Positions 1 to 6,981 of a stretch of 11,341 nucleotides of DNA are shown here, in pieces. The notes below the pieces were generated by a model. It searched no databases. It saw only the letters and a list, made by a program, of their open reading frames with translations, and was not told the DNA's origin. Positions within the stretch are counted from its first letter, which is position 1, and the number at the start of each line of letters is the position of its first letter. Made by a program: the position numbers and the translations under genes. This DNA is from an uncultured Bacteroidales bacterium (GTDB lineage Bacteria; Bacteroidota; Bacteroidia; Bacteroidales; UBA932). The stretch is from assembly GCA_900317065.1 (NCBI GenBank), contig ONFK01000028.1:1-11341 (forward strand), written 5' to 3'.

Positions 1-1812
1 GTTGCCGACCCGGACACAGTACGTGACATAGCCTCAGGTGTTTTCAAAGAGTGGGTGTGGGTGCACAACAAGGCCCTTGCAAACGCACTGCCCCCTTCGA
101 GCAATCTCAGTGCCACCTTTATGGTAAGGGTGCAGATGGTGGATCCCCTGTCGGACATCAACCTTTGCAATGACCCTTCTGACCCAGATTACGCTATGAC
201 CCAGGAGGGCATAGGCCGGCTCTTCAACAAGATATACAATATATACTGGAGCCGGTTCGGTGGAGATTTCGACAAATTGGTCGACGAGTGGGAAGATCCG
301 AAATACGCGCCGCTCAACCGTCAGATCCCCCTTGATACACTCATCAACGTTATCAACAACTTCGACTCACCCGAGGATTATCACTACATAACCGACTTCT
401 TCGACAGCAAGGGCCAGCGCTTCAAACAGCAGCGTTCCTGGTTCGTGTACTGCACCGACCGTAACAGCGACGACTACAGGAAGAAGGCGGGGCCCAAGGA
501 CAACGACTCACGCATGCAGATTGCGATGATGAAGGTTATCAAGGGTTTCGGCGTGGATCCGGAATATGTATTTGCCGACGGCACGACAGCACGAAGCCGG
601 GAAGAGGTATTCGCCAAGAGCAAGAAAGTGCTCAAGACCGAATGGTTGGAAAAGGGCCTGGCGGGCTTCCTCTGCATCTTTCATCAAGAAGATCCGAATG
701 CCGACCTGAAACCGCAATTCGCTTACGAAAAACTGCTGCTCGACTATGTGGAAGACCTTCGCAGGATTGACCCGGAACTATATCCCGTATCTCGTTTCGA
801 CGAAGCACGGGATGAAGCAGGTAACATTCTTTCACGTGGCAAGGCCAGGGTGCACGGGCTCAGCATTCGCAGCACATTGCAGCGGGTGGCAGTGATCATT
901 TTCGCCGTCATCCCGGCCATTGTCTTGATTGCAATGCTTGTCTTTTCGATAATCGACAATCCCATACTGGATGTAACGAATTTCAAGCTGGAGGGTATTA
1001 TCTGGATTCTCGGCATCATCATCGCCGCCATCATCTTTTTCGAGTCGGATTCAGAAGGCTGCCTTGTGCCGCTGATAGGAGGAGCCATCGGCGGAGGTCT
1101 GCTGGTCATGCTGGTCAAGTTCCTTGGCCAGTTCATCCTATATTTCTTCGTCCTGGCCGCACTGGCGGTGACAGGATGGTTTACGTACCGAACGGTATTC
1201 CTGGGCAGCTCCTATGCAAAACAAGCCCGCAAGTTCAATAAGCCGGGCTTCGACGAAGAGGTGCTTGAGCCTCTCTATTATGCGTTCAGCAACGAAATCA
1301 GCTTCGATTCATCCCTCAACGGGGCATTCAACGACCAGGATATCTCCTTGTGGAACGGGGATATCAGGGCCCGCCGCAGGGATATCCTGATTTTCATCGG
1401 AGCGATCTGGGTACTCATAGGCTTCAGTTTGCTTGTTCCTAAAAGCGAACGCTTCGACAGGTTTTCAGCCCCGGTGGTGCAGGCCTGGTTCCCTGCCCTG
1501 GAGAAGATCGAGCCATACCTGGACTGCCCTCCCCTCAAACAGGGAGACAAAGGAGAAGATGTGCTGAAACTGCAGCAGTTCCTCCTCGACAAAGGCTATA
1601 CCACCGGCAAGCCGGACGGTTCCTTCGGCCCCGGCACGAAAAAGGCCCTGGAAGAATTCCAGAAGGCCAACGATCTCTTTGTGACCGGAGGTCTCAGCAA
1701 GAAGACCCTGGAAAAGATAAACAAGATAGTCGCAAAGGACATCAAGGCCGAGAGGAAAGCGGCCCGTAAGGCGGCCAAGGAAGCCGAAAAAACAATAGAA
1801 ATAACCGAATAA
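1..1812 (+). CDS. Membrane protein with C-terminal peptidoglycan-binding domain (5' partial)
   Basis: The frame is open from the first base of the window, so the true start lies upstream; 603 residues are visible (numbered here from base 1). Residues 1-295 form a soluble domain that I do not recognise. Five hydrophobic segments follow at about 296-318, 332-347, 354-372, 374-394 and 462-479. Residues 511-572 match a peptidoglycan-binding domain of the PF01471 type, with the pattern L-x-x-G-x-x-G-x-D-V-x-x-L-Q, then D-G-x-F-G-P-x-T and A-L-x-x-F-Q. A Lys/Ala-rich tail ends the protein. An odd number of membrane helices with a cytoplasmic N-terminus would put the wall-binding domain in the periplasm, which is consistent. 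It lies 4 bases upstream of the AAA+ gene, so the two are probably co-transcribed. A role as envelope anchor or sensor for the ATPase is inference. The first half could carry a further domain whose beginning is cut off. Confidence 0.85.
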   Translation, partial: VADPDTVRDIASGVFKEWVWVHNKALANALPPSSNLSATFMVRVQMVDPLSDINLCNDPSDPDYAMTQEGIGRLFNKIYNIYWSRFGGDFDKLVDEWEDPKYAPLNRQIPLDTLINVINNFDSPEDYHYITDFFDSKGQRFKQQRSWFVYCTDRNSDDYRKKAGPKDNDSRMQIAMMKVIKGFGVDPEYVFADGTTARSREEVFAKSKKVLKTEWLEKGLAGFLCIFHQEDPNADLKPQFAYEKLLLDYVEDLRRIDPELYPVSRFDEARDEAGNILSRGKARVHGLSIRSTLQRVAVIIFAVIPAIVLIAMLVFSIIDNPILDVTNFKLEGIIWILGIIIAAIIFFESDSEGCLVPLIGGAIGGGLLVMLVKFLGQFILYFFVLAALAVTGWFTYRTVFLGSSYAKQARKFNKPGFDEEVLEPLYYAFSNEISFDSSLNGAFNDQDISLWNGDIRARRRDILIFIGAIWVLIGFSLLVPKSERFDRFSAPVVQAWFPALEKIEPYLDCPPLKQGDKGEDVLKLQQFLLDKGYTTGKPDGSFGPGTKKALEEFQKANDLFVTGGLSKKTLEKINKIVAKDIKAERKAARKAAKEAEKTIEITE

Positions 1813-1816
1813 GCAT

Positions 1817-4800
1817 ATGACCTGCAAGAAATGCGGTAAGGAGAACCGCCCCGAAGCAAAATACTGCCGCTTTTGCGGAGAAGAGCTTGCAAGCGCGTCC
1901 AGCCAGAAAGGCCTGATAGCAAAAGACGACATCGTCGGTCTGCTGGACGAGATGGACAAGAAACTCCAGGTAGCACAGGGTGGCACCAGGATAGGCATGG
2001 ACAGCCTTATCCTCGGTGACTCCGGCACCGGAAAGAACTTCATCGCCCATCTCATCGCAGACAAGATGCTTGCCGCCGGGGTGGCAAAACACGCCCCGAA
2101 GGTGGTCGACGCCGCCGACTGGGGAGAGTTTTCCAACGATTTCGACAAAAATATCTCCGCCCTGAAGGAAGGCATCCTGATCATCACGAACGCCCAGAAA
2201 CTTCTTCCAAAGAGCAAAGCTACGGACGTGACCCAGCTCGACAAGCTGTTCAGGCGCATGCGCAACATCGAGGGTGCGCCCATAGTGTTGCTGTGCGGCC
2301 TTCACAACGACCTTTCCGAGTTCCTTGAGAAGAACAAAGACGTTCACAGGCTGTTCGAGTTCGATTTCATCCTCCCCGCTTTCAAGATCGCGGACCTGAC
2401 AGCCCTCACGCTGGAAGTCCTGAAAAACAGGTTTGGTGCAGGGGTCTCCGACGATCTCCCTCAGAAACTGGATTCCCACTTTGCCTGGTTTATGCGGCAG
2501 GTCGAACTTGGGCACACCAACGGGCATCTCTCGGAAAAAGTGGCCGAAGACATATATGTGAAAGCGCGCCTGCGAGGCAGCAAGACCGTCGAAGCACAGG
2601 ATATAGACAACTCTGAATGTTTCATCCCCAAAAGCGAGGAGCAGATTCTGGCGGAGCTCGACGGTTTTATCGGCCTCCAGAGTGTGAAGGATAAGATCAG
2701 GGCCATCATCCGTAACATCAAGACAAAGAAAGAGAAGGGAGTTAAAGAGAAGCTCCTGAAAGACCATTACCTCTTCACCGGCAATCCCGGCACAGGCAAG
2801 ACTACCTTCGCCCGCAAGTTCGGGGAAGTGCTGAATGCGATAGGTGCCCTTCCCACCGGGCAGTTCGTAGAGATCTCCGGCAAGGATCTGATAGGCCAGT
2901 TCGTGGGTGATTCCGAAGCCAACGTCAAGAACTATGTCAACAAGGCGATGGGCGGAATCCTCTTCATCGACGAGGCCTATGCGCTGAAGGGCAGCGGAGA
3001 CGGTAAAGGCGGTTATGGGATGGATGCACTGAACACTCTCCTCAGCATTCTCGAGAACCGGAAGGGCGAATTCGTATGCATTATGGCAGGATACACCAAG
3101 GAGATGGGAGAGCTTGTGAGGATGAATCCCGGCATCTCGTCCCGTTGCAACGTCACCATCGAATTCCCCGACTACAACGCAAAGGAGCTCGAGCAGCTGT
3201 TCCGTATGTACCTGGCTCACAACGACGAGAAAACCGTTTTCACTCTGGATCCCAAGGCGGAAGAGATGCTCCCGAAGGTCTTTGAGAAGATGTACCTGAA
3301 GCGCACGGACACCTTCGGCAATGCCCGTGCGGTGCGCAACCTCTTCGATCTTGCAATCGAGCGCCACAGCCAGCGCGGAGCCGGCGACGACGTGCTCAGC
3401 TATGCCGATATCGTGGGCGAAGAAAGCACCAAGGAAATCTCCGTCGAGGATGTGATGAAGGAACTGGACGGTTTCGTGGGGATGAAGGCGGTGAAGGATG
3501 CGATCAGGCGCATTGCCCAGGAAATCGCCGTGCAGAAGCAGCTCATAGAAATGGGAGAGGCCGCAGAGGGCCTCACCAAATACAATTTCATCCTCACCGG
3601 CAATCCCGGCACGGGAAAGACCAGCGTGGCCAACACCCTGGGAAAGATATTCCGTGCCCTTGGCGTCACGTCCACCGACAGGATCACGAAGAAAGAGCCC
3701 AAGGATATAATCAGCCAGTATACCGGGGAATCTGCCAAGAATATGGATGCGGCCATCACGGAAGCTATGGGAGGAGTGCTCTTCATCGACGAGGCCTATG
3801 GCCTGAATCCCGTGGATGCCACCGGGCAGAGCACCAGCCCCGAGGGCAAGAAGGCGCTGGAGGTCCTGATGACGCGTATGGAGAACGAGGCGGGCAAGTT
3901 CGTGGTGGTCTGTGCCGGCTATCCAAAGGAGATGGCCGATTTCCTGGGAGCCAATCCCGGCCTGACGCGCCGATTCTCCCATACCATCCACATCGACGAC
4001 TACTCCGCGGAAGAACTTCTGGAGATTTACGAACGCGCCGCCAAGGCCAGGAAATACAATTTCTCCCTGGCAGACGAAACCGTGCGAATGAAGGTCCTGA
4101 ATATGTTCCAGGGGATGGTGGCAATGAAGAACGACAAGTTCGGCAATGCCGGTGAAGCGATTAAGAAAGTGGCCGAGACCAAGACCAACATCAACAACCG
4201 TCTCAAGTCCATTCCCTTTGAGCAGTGGACTCCGGAACTTGTGCGGACCGCCCTGGCGGAGGACATCCCTTACGAAGAGCCGGAGAAGGTTTCCATCGAC
4301 AAATGTCTTGAGGAGCTCAATGCACTGGTCGGGCTGGAAGGGGTCAAGAGTTCCCTTACCAAACTGGCCCATACCATCAACAACGAGATAGAGAGCGCAA
4401 AGCTGGAAGGCCGCCGTCCGGAGATTCCCCTCGGGCACTACCTGTTCCTGGGCAATCCGGGCACGGGAAAGACCACCGTCGCACGCCTGATGGGCAAGAT
4501 TCTTTACTCTATGGGCGCCCTTCCTTCACCCAAAGTGATCGAGGTGGACAAGAGCAATCTTGGGGGACGTTATATCGGAGAGACTCCGGCCATCACCACC
4601 CAAGTAATCAACTCCGCGATGGGCGGCATCCTCTTTATAGACGAGGCCTACCAGCTCAGTTCGGAAGGATATGAGGGAGGATACGGAAAAGAGGCTCTGG
4701 AGACTCTCCTGAAGCGCCTGGAGGATGACCGGGGCAAGTTTGTTTGCATAGCCGCCGGCTACACCTACGAGATGCAGACTTTCATCAACTCGAACAGTGG

Positions 4801-5107
4801 CATCCCCTCCCGTTTCCCGAAACGCAACTGGATTACCTTCGAAGATTACAATCCGGAAGAGCTTTTCCAGATCTTTATGATTCATGCCCGCAAGGGAGGA
4901 TATACGCTTGATCCTATGGCGGAAAATGCCGTGAAGGCCAAGCTTACGCAGATGTACAACAATCGGAACCGTATGTTCGGCAACGGCCGCGAAGCACGCA
5001 CCCTCTTCGATGATGTGAAGAGCAACCTGGCGGGCCGTCTGGCCGAAGAAGGGGGCACTCATACCCCTGAGGAACGTAAAACGATAATGATGGAGGATGT
5101 GCTATGA
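1817..5107 (+). CDS. Zinc-ribbon AAA+ ATPase with four tandem CbbX/SpoVK-like modules
   Basis: This 1096-residue protein has an N-terminal zinc ribbon (C3, C6, C17, C20) and four AAA+ modules. Module 1 has a Walker A-like GDSGTGKN (67-74), but the Walker B acidic pair is lost (IITNA around 122-126), so it is probably inactive as an ATPase. Modules 2, 3 and 4 each carry GNPGTGKT (322-329, 595-602, 879-886) and a Walker B ending FIDEAY (D385/E386, D658/E659, D942/E943). Arginine-finger candidates lie in N-P-G-I-S-S-R (R443), N-P-G-L-T-R-R (R718/R719) and N-S-G-I-P-S-R (R999). Each intact module is preceded by an L-x-x-L-x-x-x-V/I-G-L/M-x-x-V-K helix typical of the CbbX/SpoVK family. Members with one module act as hexameric remodelling ATPases. 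Here concatenation suggests a built-in multi-module assembly, as in dynein-like proteins (inference). The substrate is unknown. Its stop overlaps the next start by 4 bases (ATGA). Confidence 0.93.
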   Translation: MTCKKCGKENRPEAKYCRFCGEELASASSQKGLIAKDDIVGLLDEMDKKLQVAQGGTRIGMDSLILGDSGTGKNFIAHLIADKMLAAGVAKHAPKVVDAADWGEFSNDFDKNISALKEGILIITNAQKLLPKSKATDVTQLDKLFRRMRNIEGAPIVLLCGLHNDLSEFLEKNKDVHRLFEFDFILPAFKIADLTALTLEVLKNRFGAGVSDDLPQKLDSHFAWFMRQVELGHTNGHLSEKVAEDIYVKARLRGSKTVEAQDIDNSECFIPKSEEQILAELDGFIGLQSVKDKIRAIIRNIKTKKEKGVKEKLLKDHYLFTGNPGTGKTTFARKFGEVLNAIGALPTGQFVEISGKDLIGQFVGDSEANVKNYVNKAMGGILFIDEAYALKGSGDGKGGYGMDALNTLLSILENRKGEFVCIMAGYTKEMGELVRMNPGISSRCNVTIEFPDYNAKELEQLFRMYLAHNDEKTVFTLDPKAEEMLPKVFEKMYLKRTDTFGNARAVRNLFDLAIERHSQRGAGDDVLSYADIVGEESTKEISVEDVMKELDGFVGMKAVKDAIRRIAQEIAVQKQLIEMGEAAEGLTKYNFILTGNPGTGKTSVANTLGKIFRALGVTSTDRITKKEPKDIISQYTGESAKNMDAAITEAMGGVLFIDEAYGLNPVDATGQSTSPEGKKALEVLMTRMENEAGKFVVVCAGYPKEMADFLGANPGLTRRFSHTIHIDDYSAEELLEIYERAAKARKYNFSLADETVRMKVLNMFQGMVAMKNDKFGNAGEAIKKVAETKTNINNRLKSIPFEQWTPELVRTALAEDIPYEEPEKVSIDKCLEELNALVGLEGVKSSLTKLAHTINNEIESAKLEGRRPEIPLGHYLFLGNPGTGKTTVARLMGKILYSMGALPSPKVIEVDKSNLGGRYIGETPAITTQVINSAMGGILFIDEAYQLSSEGYEGGYGKEALETLLKRLEDDRGKFVCIAAGYTYEMQTFINSNSGIPSRFPKRNWITFEDYNPEELFQIFMIHARKGGYTLDPMAENAVKAKLTQMYNNRNRMFGNGREARTLFDDVKSNLAGRLAEEGGTHTPEERKTIMMEDVL
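5092..5096 (+). promoter_or_regulatory. Shine-Dalgarno GGAGG for the FHA gene
   Basis: A perfect GGAGG sits 7 bases upstream of the ATG at 5104, inside the last codons of the AAA+ gene. The other starts in this operon have no such site (the starts at 1817, 6449 and 6982 are preceded by A/T-rich or unremarkable sequence), so this one stands out. It fixes the FHA start at 5104 and, with the ATGA overlap, suggests coupled translation. It could be chance, since it also encodes part of the AAA+ C-terminus. Confidence 0.55.
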
Positions 5108-5706
5108 TACAGTGTCCTGAATGCAGAAGTATGATTCCCGATGACAGCGCGTTCTGCGATCAGTGCGGGAAGGAGTTGAAGTGGTGCCCGGAGTGCAAGA
5201 AGCCGAAGCGCGGCACGGAGTGCCCCGTCTGCGGCAGCGACCTGGTTCCCGGCCGGAAGTACCTGGCATCATCTCCATCCGGGGAGGTACTCCCTCCTCA
5301 AACCGGTCCGCGGAGCGGACCTCTCCCATCTGGCGATGGGCCCCTCCCTCTACATCCGAGGGCGGATATGGCGTCCGGAGGGAGTACCTTCCCGGATGGT
5401 GGGCCGCAACCGACAACAGCGGCGGTGGCAGGGCCGGTGGCGCTGGTGGGAAACGGGTGGAGGCTGATGCTTCAACAGGGGGAATTCGGCCGCAGCTGCG
5501 GCATCTGGCCGGAGCTTTCCACCTGCCCCTATGTATCTGGCCATCACGGCTTTATCGAAGGTCACTCCGGCGGATGGAAGATTTCCGACCGGGGCTCGAC
5601 CAACGGCACTTTCATTAACGGACGCAAACTCGCCACGGCCGAGCAATACGAGTTGAAGAAAGGCGACCGGGTACGCATTGCAACCCTTGATTTTACGGTG
5701 GAATGA
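5104..5706 (+). CDS. Double zinc-ribbon FHA-domain protein
   Basis: This 200-residue protein starts with two CxxC...CxxC zinc ribbons (C4, C7, C18, C21 and C28, C31, C40, C43). A Pro/Gly/Ser-rich linker (about 50-110) follows, then a C-terminal FHA domain (about 119-200). The FHA core is well kept: G129-R130, the S145-x-x-H148 turn (the usual Arg after Ser is Gly here), D162-x-G-S-T-N-G-T (162-169) and N172-G173, followed by a closing G-D-x-V-x-I strand. FHA domains bind phosphothreonine peptides, so this is likely a soluble adaptor that reads a phosphorylated partner. Its first ribbon resembles that of the AAA+ protein upstream, which suggests both join the same assembly (inference). It overlaps both neighbours by 4 bases (ATGA). 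The linker is encoded almost entirely by a nested palindromic DNA element (5275-5399). Confidence 0.93.
   Translation: MIQCPECRSMIPDDSAFCDQCGKELKWCPECKKPKRGTECPVCGSDLVPGRKYLASSPSGEVLPPQTGPRSGPLPSGDGPLPLHPRADMASGGSTFPDGGPQPTTAAVAGPVALVGNGWRLMLQQGEFGRSCGIWPELSTCPYVSGHHGFIEGHSGGWKISDRGSTNGTFINGRKLATAEQYELKKGDRVRIATLDFTVE
5275..5399. repeat. Nested palindromic element inside the FHA gene linker
   Basis: The arms 5275-5297 and 5377-5399 are inverted repeats of 23 bases that pair at every position, with one G.T(U) at 5284/5390. The left arm begins CCATCCGGGGAGGTAC and the right arm ends TACCTTCCCGGATGG. The 79 bases between hold three further perfect hairpins in a row: 5305-5311/5315-5321 (GGTCCGC/GCGGACC, 3-base loop), 5325-5330/5335-5340 (CCCATC/GATGGG, 4-base loop) and 5346-5350/5358-5362 (CCCTC/GAGGG, 7-base loop). 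The result is a cloverleaf-like fold in DNA or RNA. The element is read through in frame and makes up most of the Pro/Gly linker. This is seen directly. That it is a mobile or dispersed repeat is inference. Confidence 0.8.
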
Positions 5707-6437
5707 AACTGAACGTCGATGCCATATGCCACAAGGGTCTTGTGCGCGAGAATAATGACGATGCCCTCTCCGTGAGCGGGCTGTTCCTTCGCGACGACGC
5801 CGTTTCGATGGATGTCGAGACCCCTGAGAAGGGTTTTTTCTATCTGCTGGTTTCCGATGGAATGGGCGGACACGAAAACGGCGAGGAGGCCAGCTGGTTC
5901 ACACTGGACGAGATCAAGGAGCAGTTCGCCCTGCACCAGATAGGACCGGACCGTTTCGAAGAAGACATACGCGAAGCAGCTCATTATATCTCCTACAAAC
6001 TGAACAGCATCGCTGCCGACCGGGGACAGATTCATCCTATGGGCTGCACCCTTACCGGAGTAATCTGGTACTATGGCCGCATCTGGCTGATCAATGCCGG
6101 CGACAGCCGCACTTACCGCTTCCGTAACGGCATGCTCAGGCAATTGACCACCGATGAAACAGAACGCGGCTATACCGGGGATCCCAATGCCAGCAAGTTG
6201 CTGCTGAACTGCCTGGGAGGCGGTTGCGAAGGGCGGCTGGTGGTGGAGAGCCTGGACGGCAAACTGCTTGAAGGGGACACGCTTTTAATCTGCTCCGACG
6301 GCCTCTGCGACATGGTTTCGGACGACGAGCTTGAAGAGGCCCTCGCCCAAGGGACTACCGCTGCAGACCTTTACCGTATGGCCTGCGAAGGAGGCGGAGC
6401 GGACAATACTTCTATAATACTTGCTAAAATCCTATAA
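5703..6437 (+). CDS. PP2C-family Ser/Thr protein phosphatase
   Basis: A single-domain phosphatase of 244 residues, the usual length for bacterial stand-alone PP2C (PPM) enzymes. Motifs run in the expected order: R15-x-x-N-D-D20, D52-G-M-G-G56, G114-C-T-L-T-G119, N-A-G-D134-S-R, C-S-D199-G-L and G-G-A-D234-N. The metal-binding aspartates D52, D199 and D234 are all present, so it should be an active Mn/Mg-dependent phosphatase. There is no membrane segment or signal peptide, so it acts in the cytoplasm. The start overlaps the FHA stop as ATGA, giving tight coupling. The FHA/PP2C pairing is common in phospho-signalling operons, for example those of type VI secretion, but no secretion genes are seen here. 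The partner Ser/Thr kinase is not in the window. The phosphorylated target could be the AAA+ protein or a membrane protein of the operon (inference). Confidence 0.95.
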   Translation: MKLNVDAICHKGLVRENNDDALSVSGLFLRDDAVSMDVETPEKGFFYLLVSDGMGGHENGEEASWFTLDEIKEQFALHQIGPDRFEEDIREAAHYISYKLNSIAADRGQIHPMGCTLTGVIWYYGRIWLINAGDSRTYRFRNGMLRQLTTDETERGYTGDPNASKLLLNCLGGGCEGRLVVESLDGKLLEGDTLLICSDGLCDMVSDDELEEALAQGTTAADLYRMACEGGGADNTSIILAKIL

Positions 6438-6448
6438 TTCAATATTTT

Positions 6449-6973
6449 ATGAAAAGACTGCACATCTTGATGATCATTGCTCTTGCGGTCGTGGTGAGCT
6501 TCTCTTCCTGCTCGAAGAAGCATAAGAGGGAGAAGATTACCGATCCCGTTCAGCAGGAAGCACTGAGAACCAGGAATGAAAACATTCCTATCGATTCGCT
6601 GTTTACGGCGAATGCAGCCCGTGAGATAGCATCTCCTTTCAAGAAGATCGCTATCGGAAAACTCTTCTCCGAGATCAAGGCCTCATGGCCCGAGTCGGCG
6701 GAAAAGGCCGCCCGCGAGAAATATGCGGAAAAACTCCACAAGAAAGACAAGATGAAGGAGGATGAGGCCCAGAAAGCCGCGGCAAAGGCATCTACCGATG
6801 TCCTGGCAGAATTCGAGCCCAGCACTACCGAACGCCTCGAAGCCACCTTCAAGTTCCTTCCCGGAGAGGGTTACAGCCCATCGCTTACTATCTACTTTTT
6901 TGTGATGCTGATTGCTTTCGCCATCATCTTTACAATAAAGGTAATCAAGGCTTTCTTCATATCTCCTAAATAG
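6449..6973 (+). CDS. Putative lipoprotein with C-terminal membrane helix
   Basis: A 174-residue protein whose N-terminus is a lipoprotein-type signal: K2-R3, a hydrophobic core (4-18), then F-S-S-C21-S. The lipobox is relaxed (Phe at -3) but typical enough for Bacteroidota. After Cys21 the chain is basic (S-K-K-H-K-R), without the acidic run that marks surface export in this phylum, so periplasmic retention is likely. Residues about 72-125 are rich in Lys, Glu and Ala and probably helical or coiled-coil. A second hydrophobic segment (145-163) precedes a basic tail ending I-S-P-K. Lipid at one end and a helix at the other would anchor both ends in the inner membrane. Alternatively the N-terminus may be an uncleaved membrane anchor. 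I do not recognise the family. It begins 11 bases after the phosphatase stop and belongs to the same operon. Confidence 0.85.
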   Translation: MKRLHILMIIALAVVVSFSSCSKKHKREKITDPVQQEALRTRNENIPIDSLFTANAAREIASPFKKIAIGKLFSEIKASWPESAEKAAREKYAEKLHKKDKMKEDEAQKAAAKASTDVLAEFEPSTTERLEATFKFLPGEGYSPSLTIYFFVMLIAFAIIFTIKVIKAFFISPK

Positions 6974-6981
6974 CATCGGCC

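Noticed and set aside
1336..1389. Three GATATC sites and a 9-bp inverted repeat within about 55 bases of the first gene
   Set aside because: Short, inside a well-coding region, and compatible with chance; no spacing or context suggests a binding site.
1742..4438. An 898-codon open frame on the minus strand opposite the AAA+ gene
   Set aside because: It mirrors the plus-strand gene. Its length follows from the biased codon use of the AAA+ gene, it shows no recognisable domain, and the plus strand carries clear catalytic motifs.
1817..5107. Possible link to RuBisCO activation because of CbbX-like modules
   Set aside because: No Calvin-cycle genes are present, the architecture has four modules plus a zinc ribbon, and the neighbours are signalling proteins. 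The resemblance is to the wider family only.
5163..5618. A 151-codon frame in another plus-strand frame across the FHA gene
   Set aside because: The FHA and zinc-ribbon motifs lie in the 5104 frame. The extra frame stays open because of G/C-rich composition and the palindromic element.
5104..6437. Type VI secretion signalling (FHA plus PP2C)
   Set aside because: No sheath, spike, baseplate or TssM/TssL-like genes are visible in the window; the FHA/PP2C pair alone is not specific.
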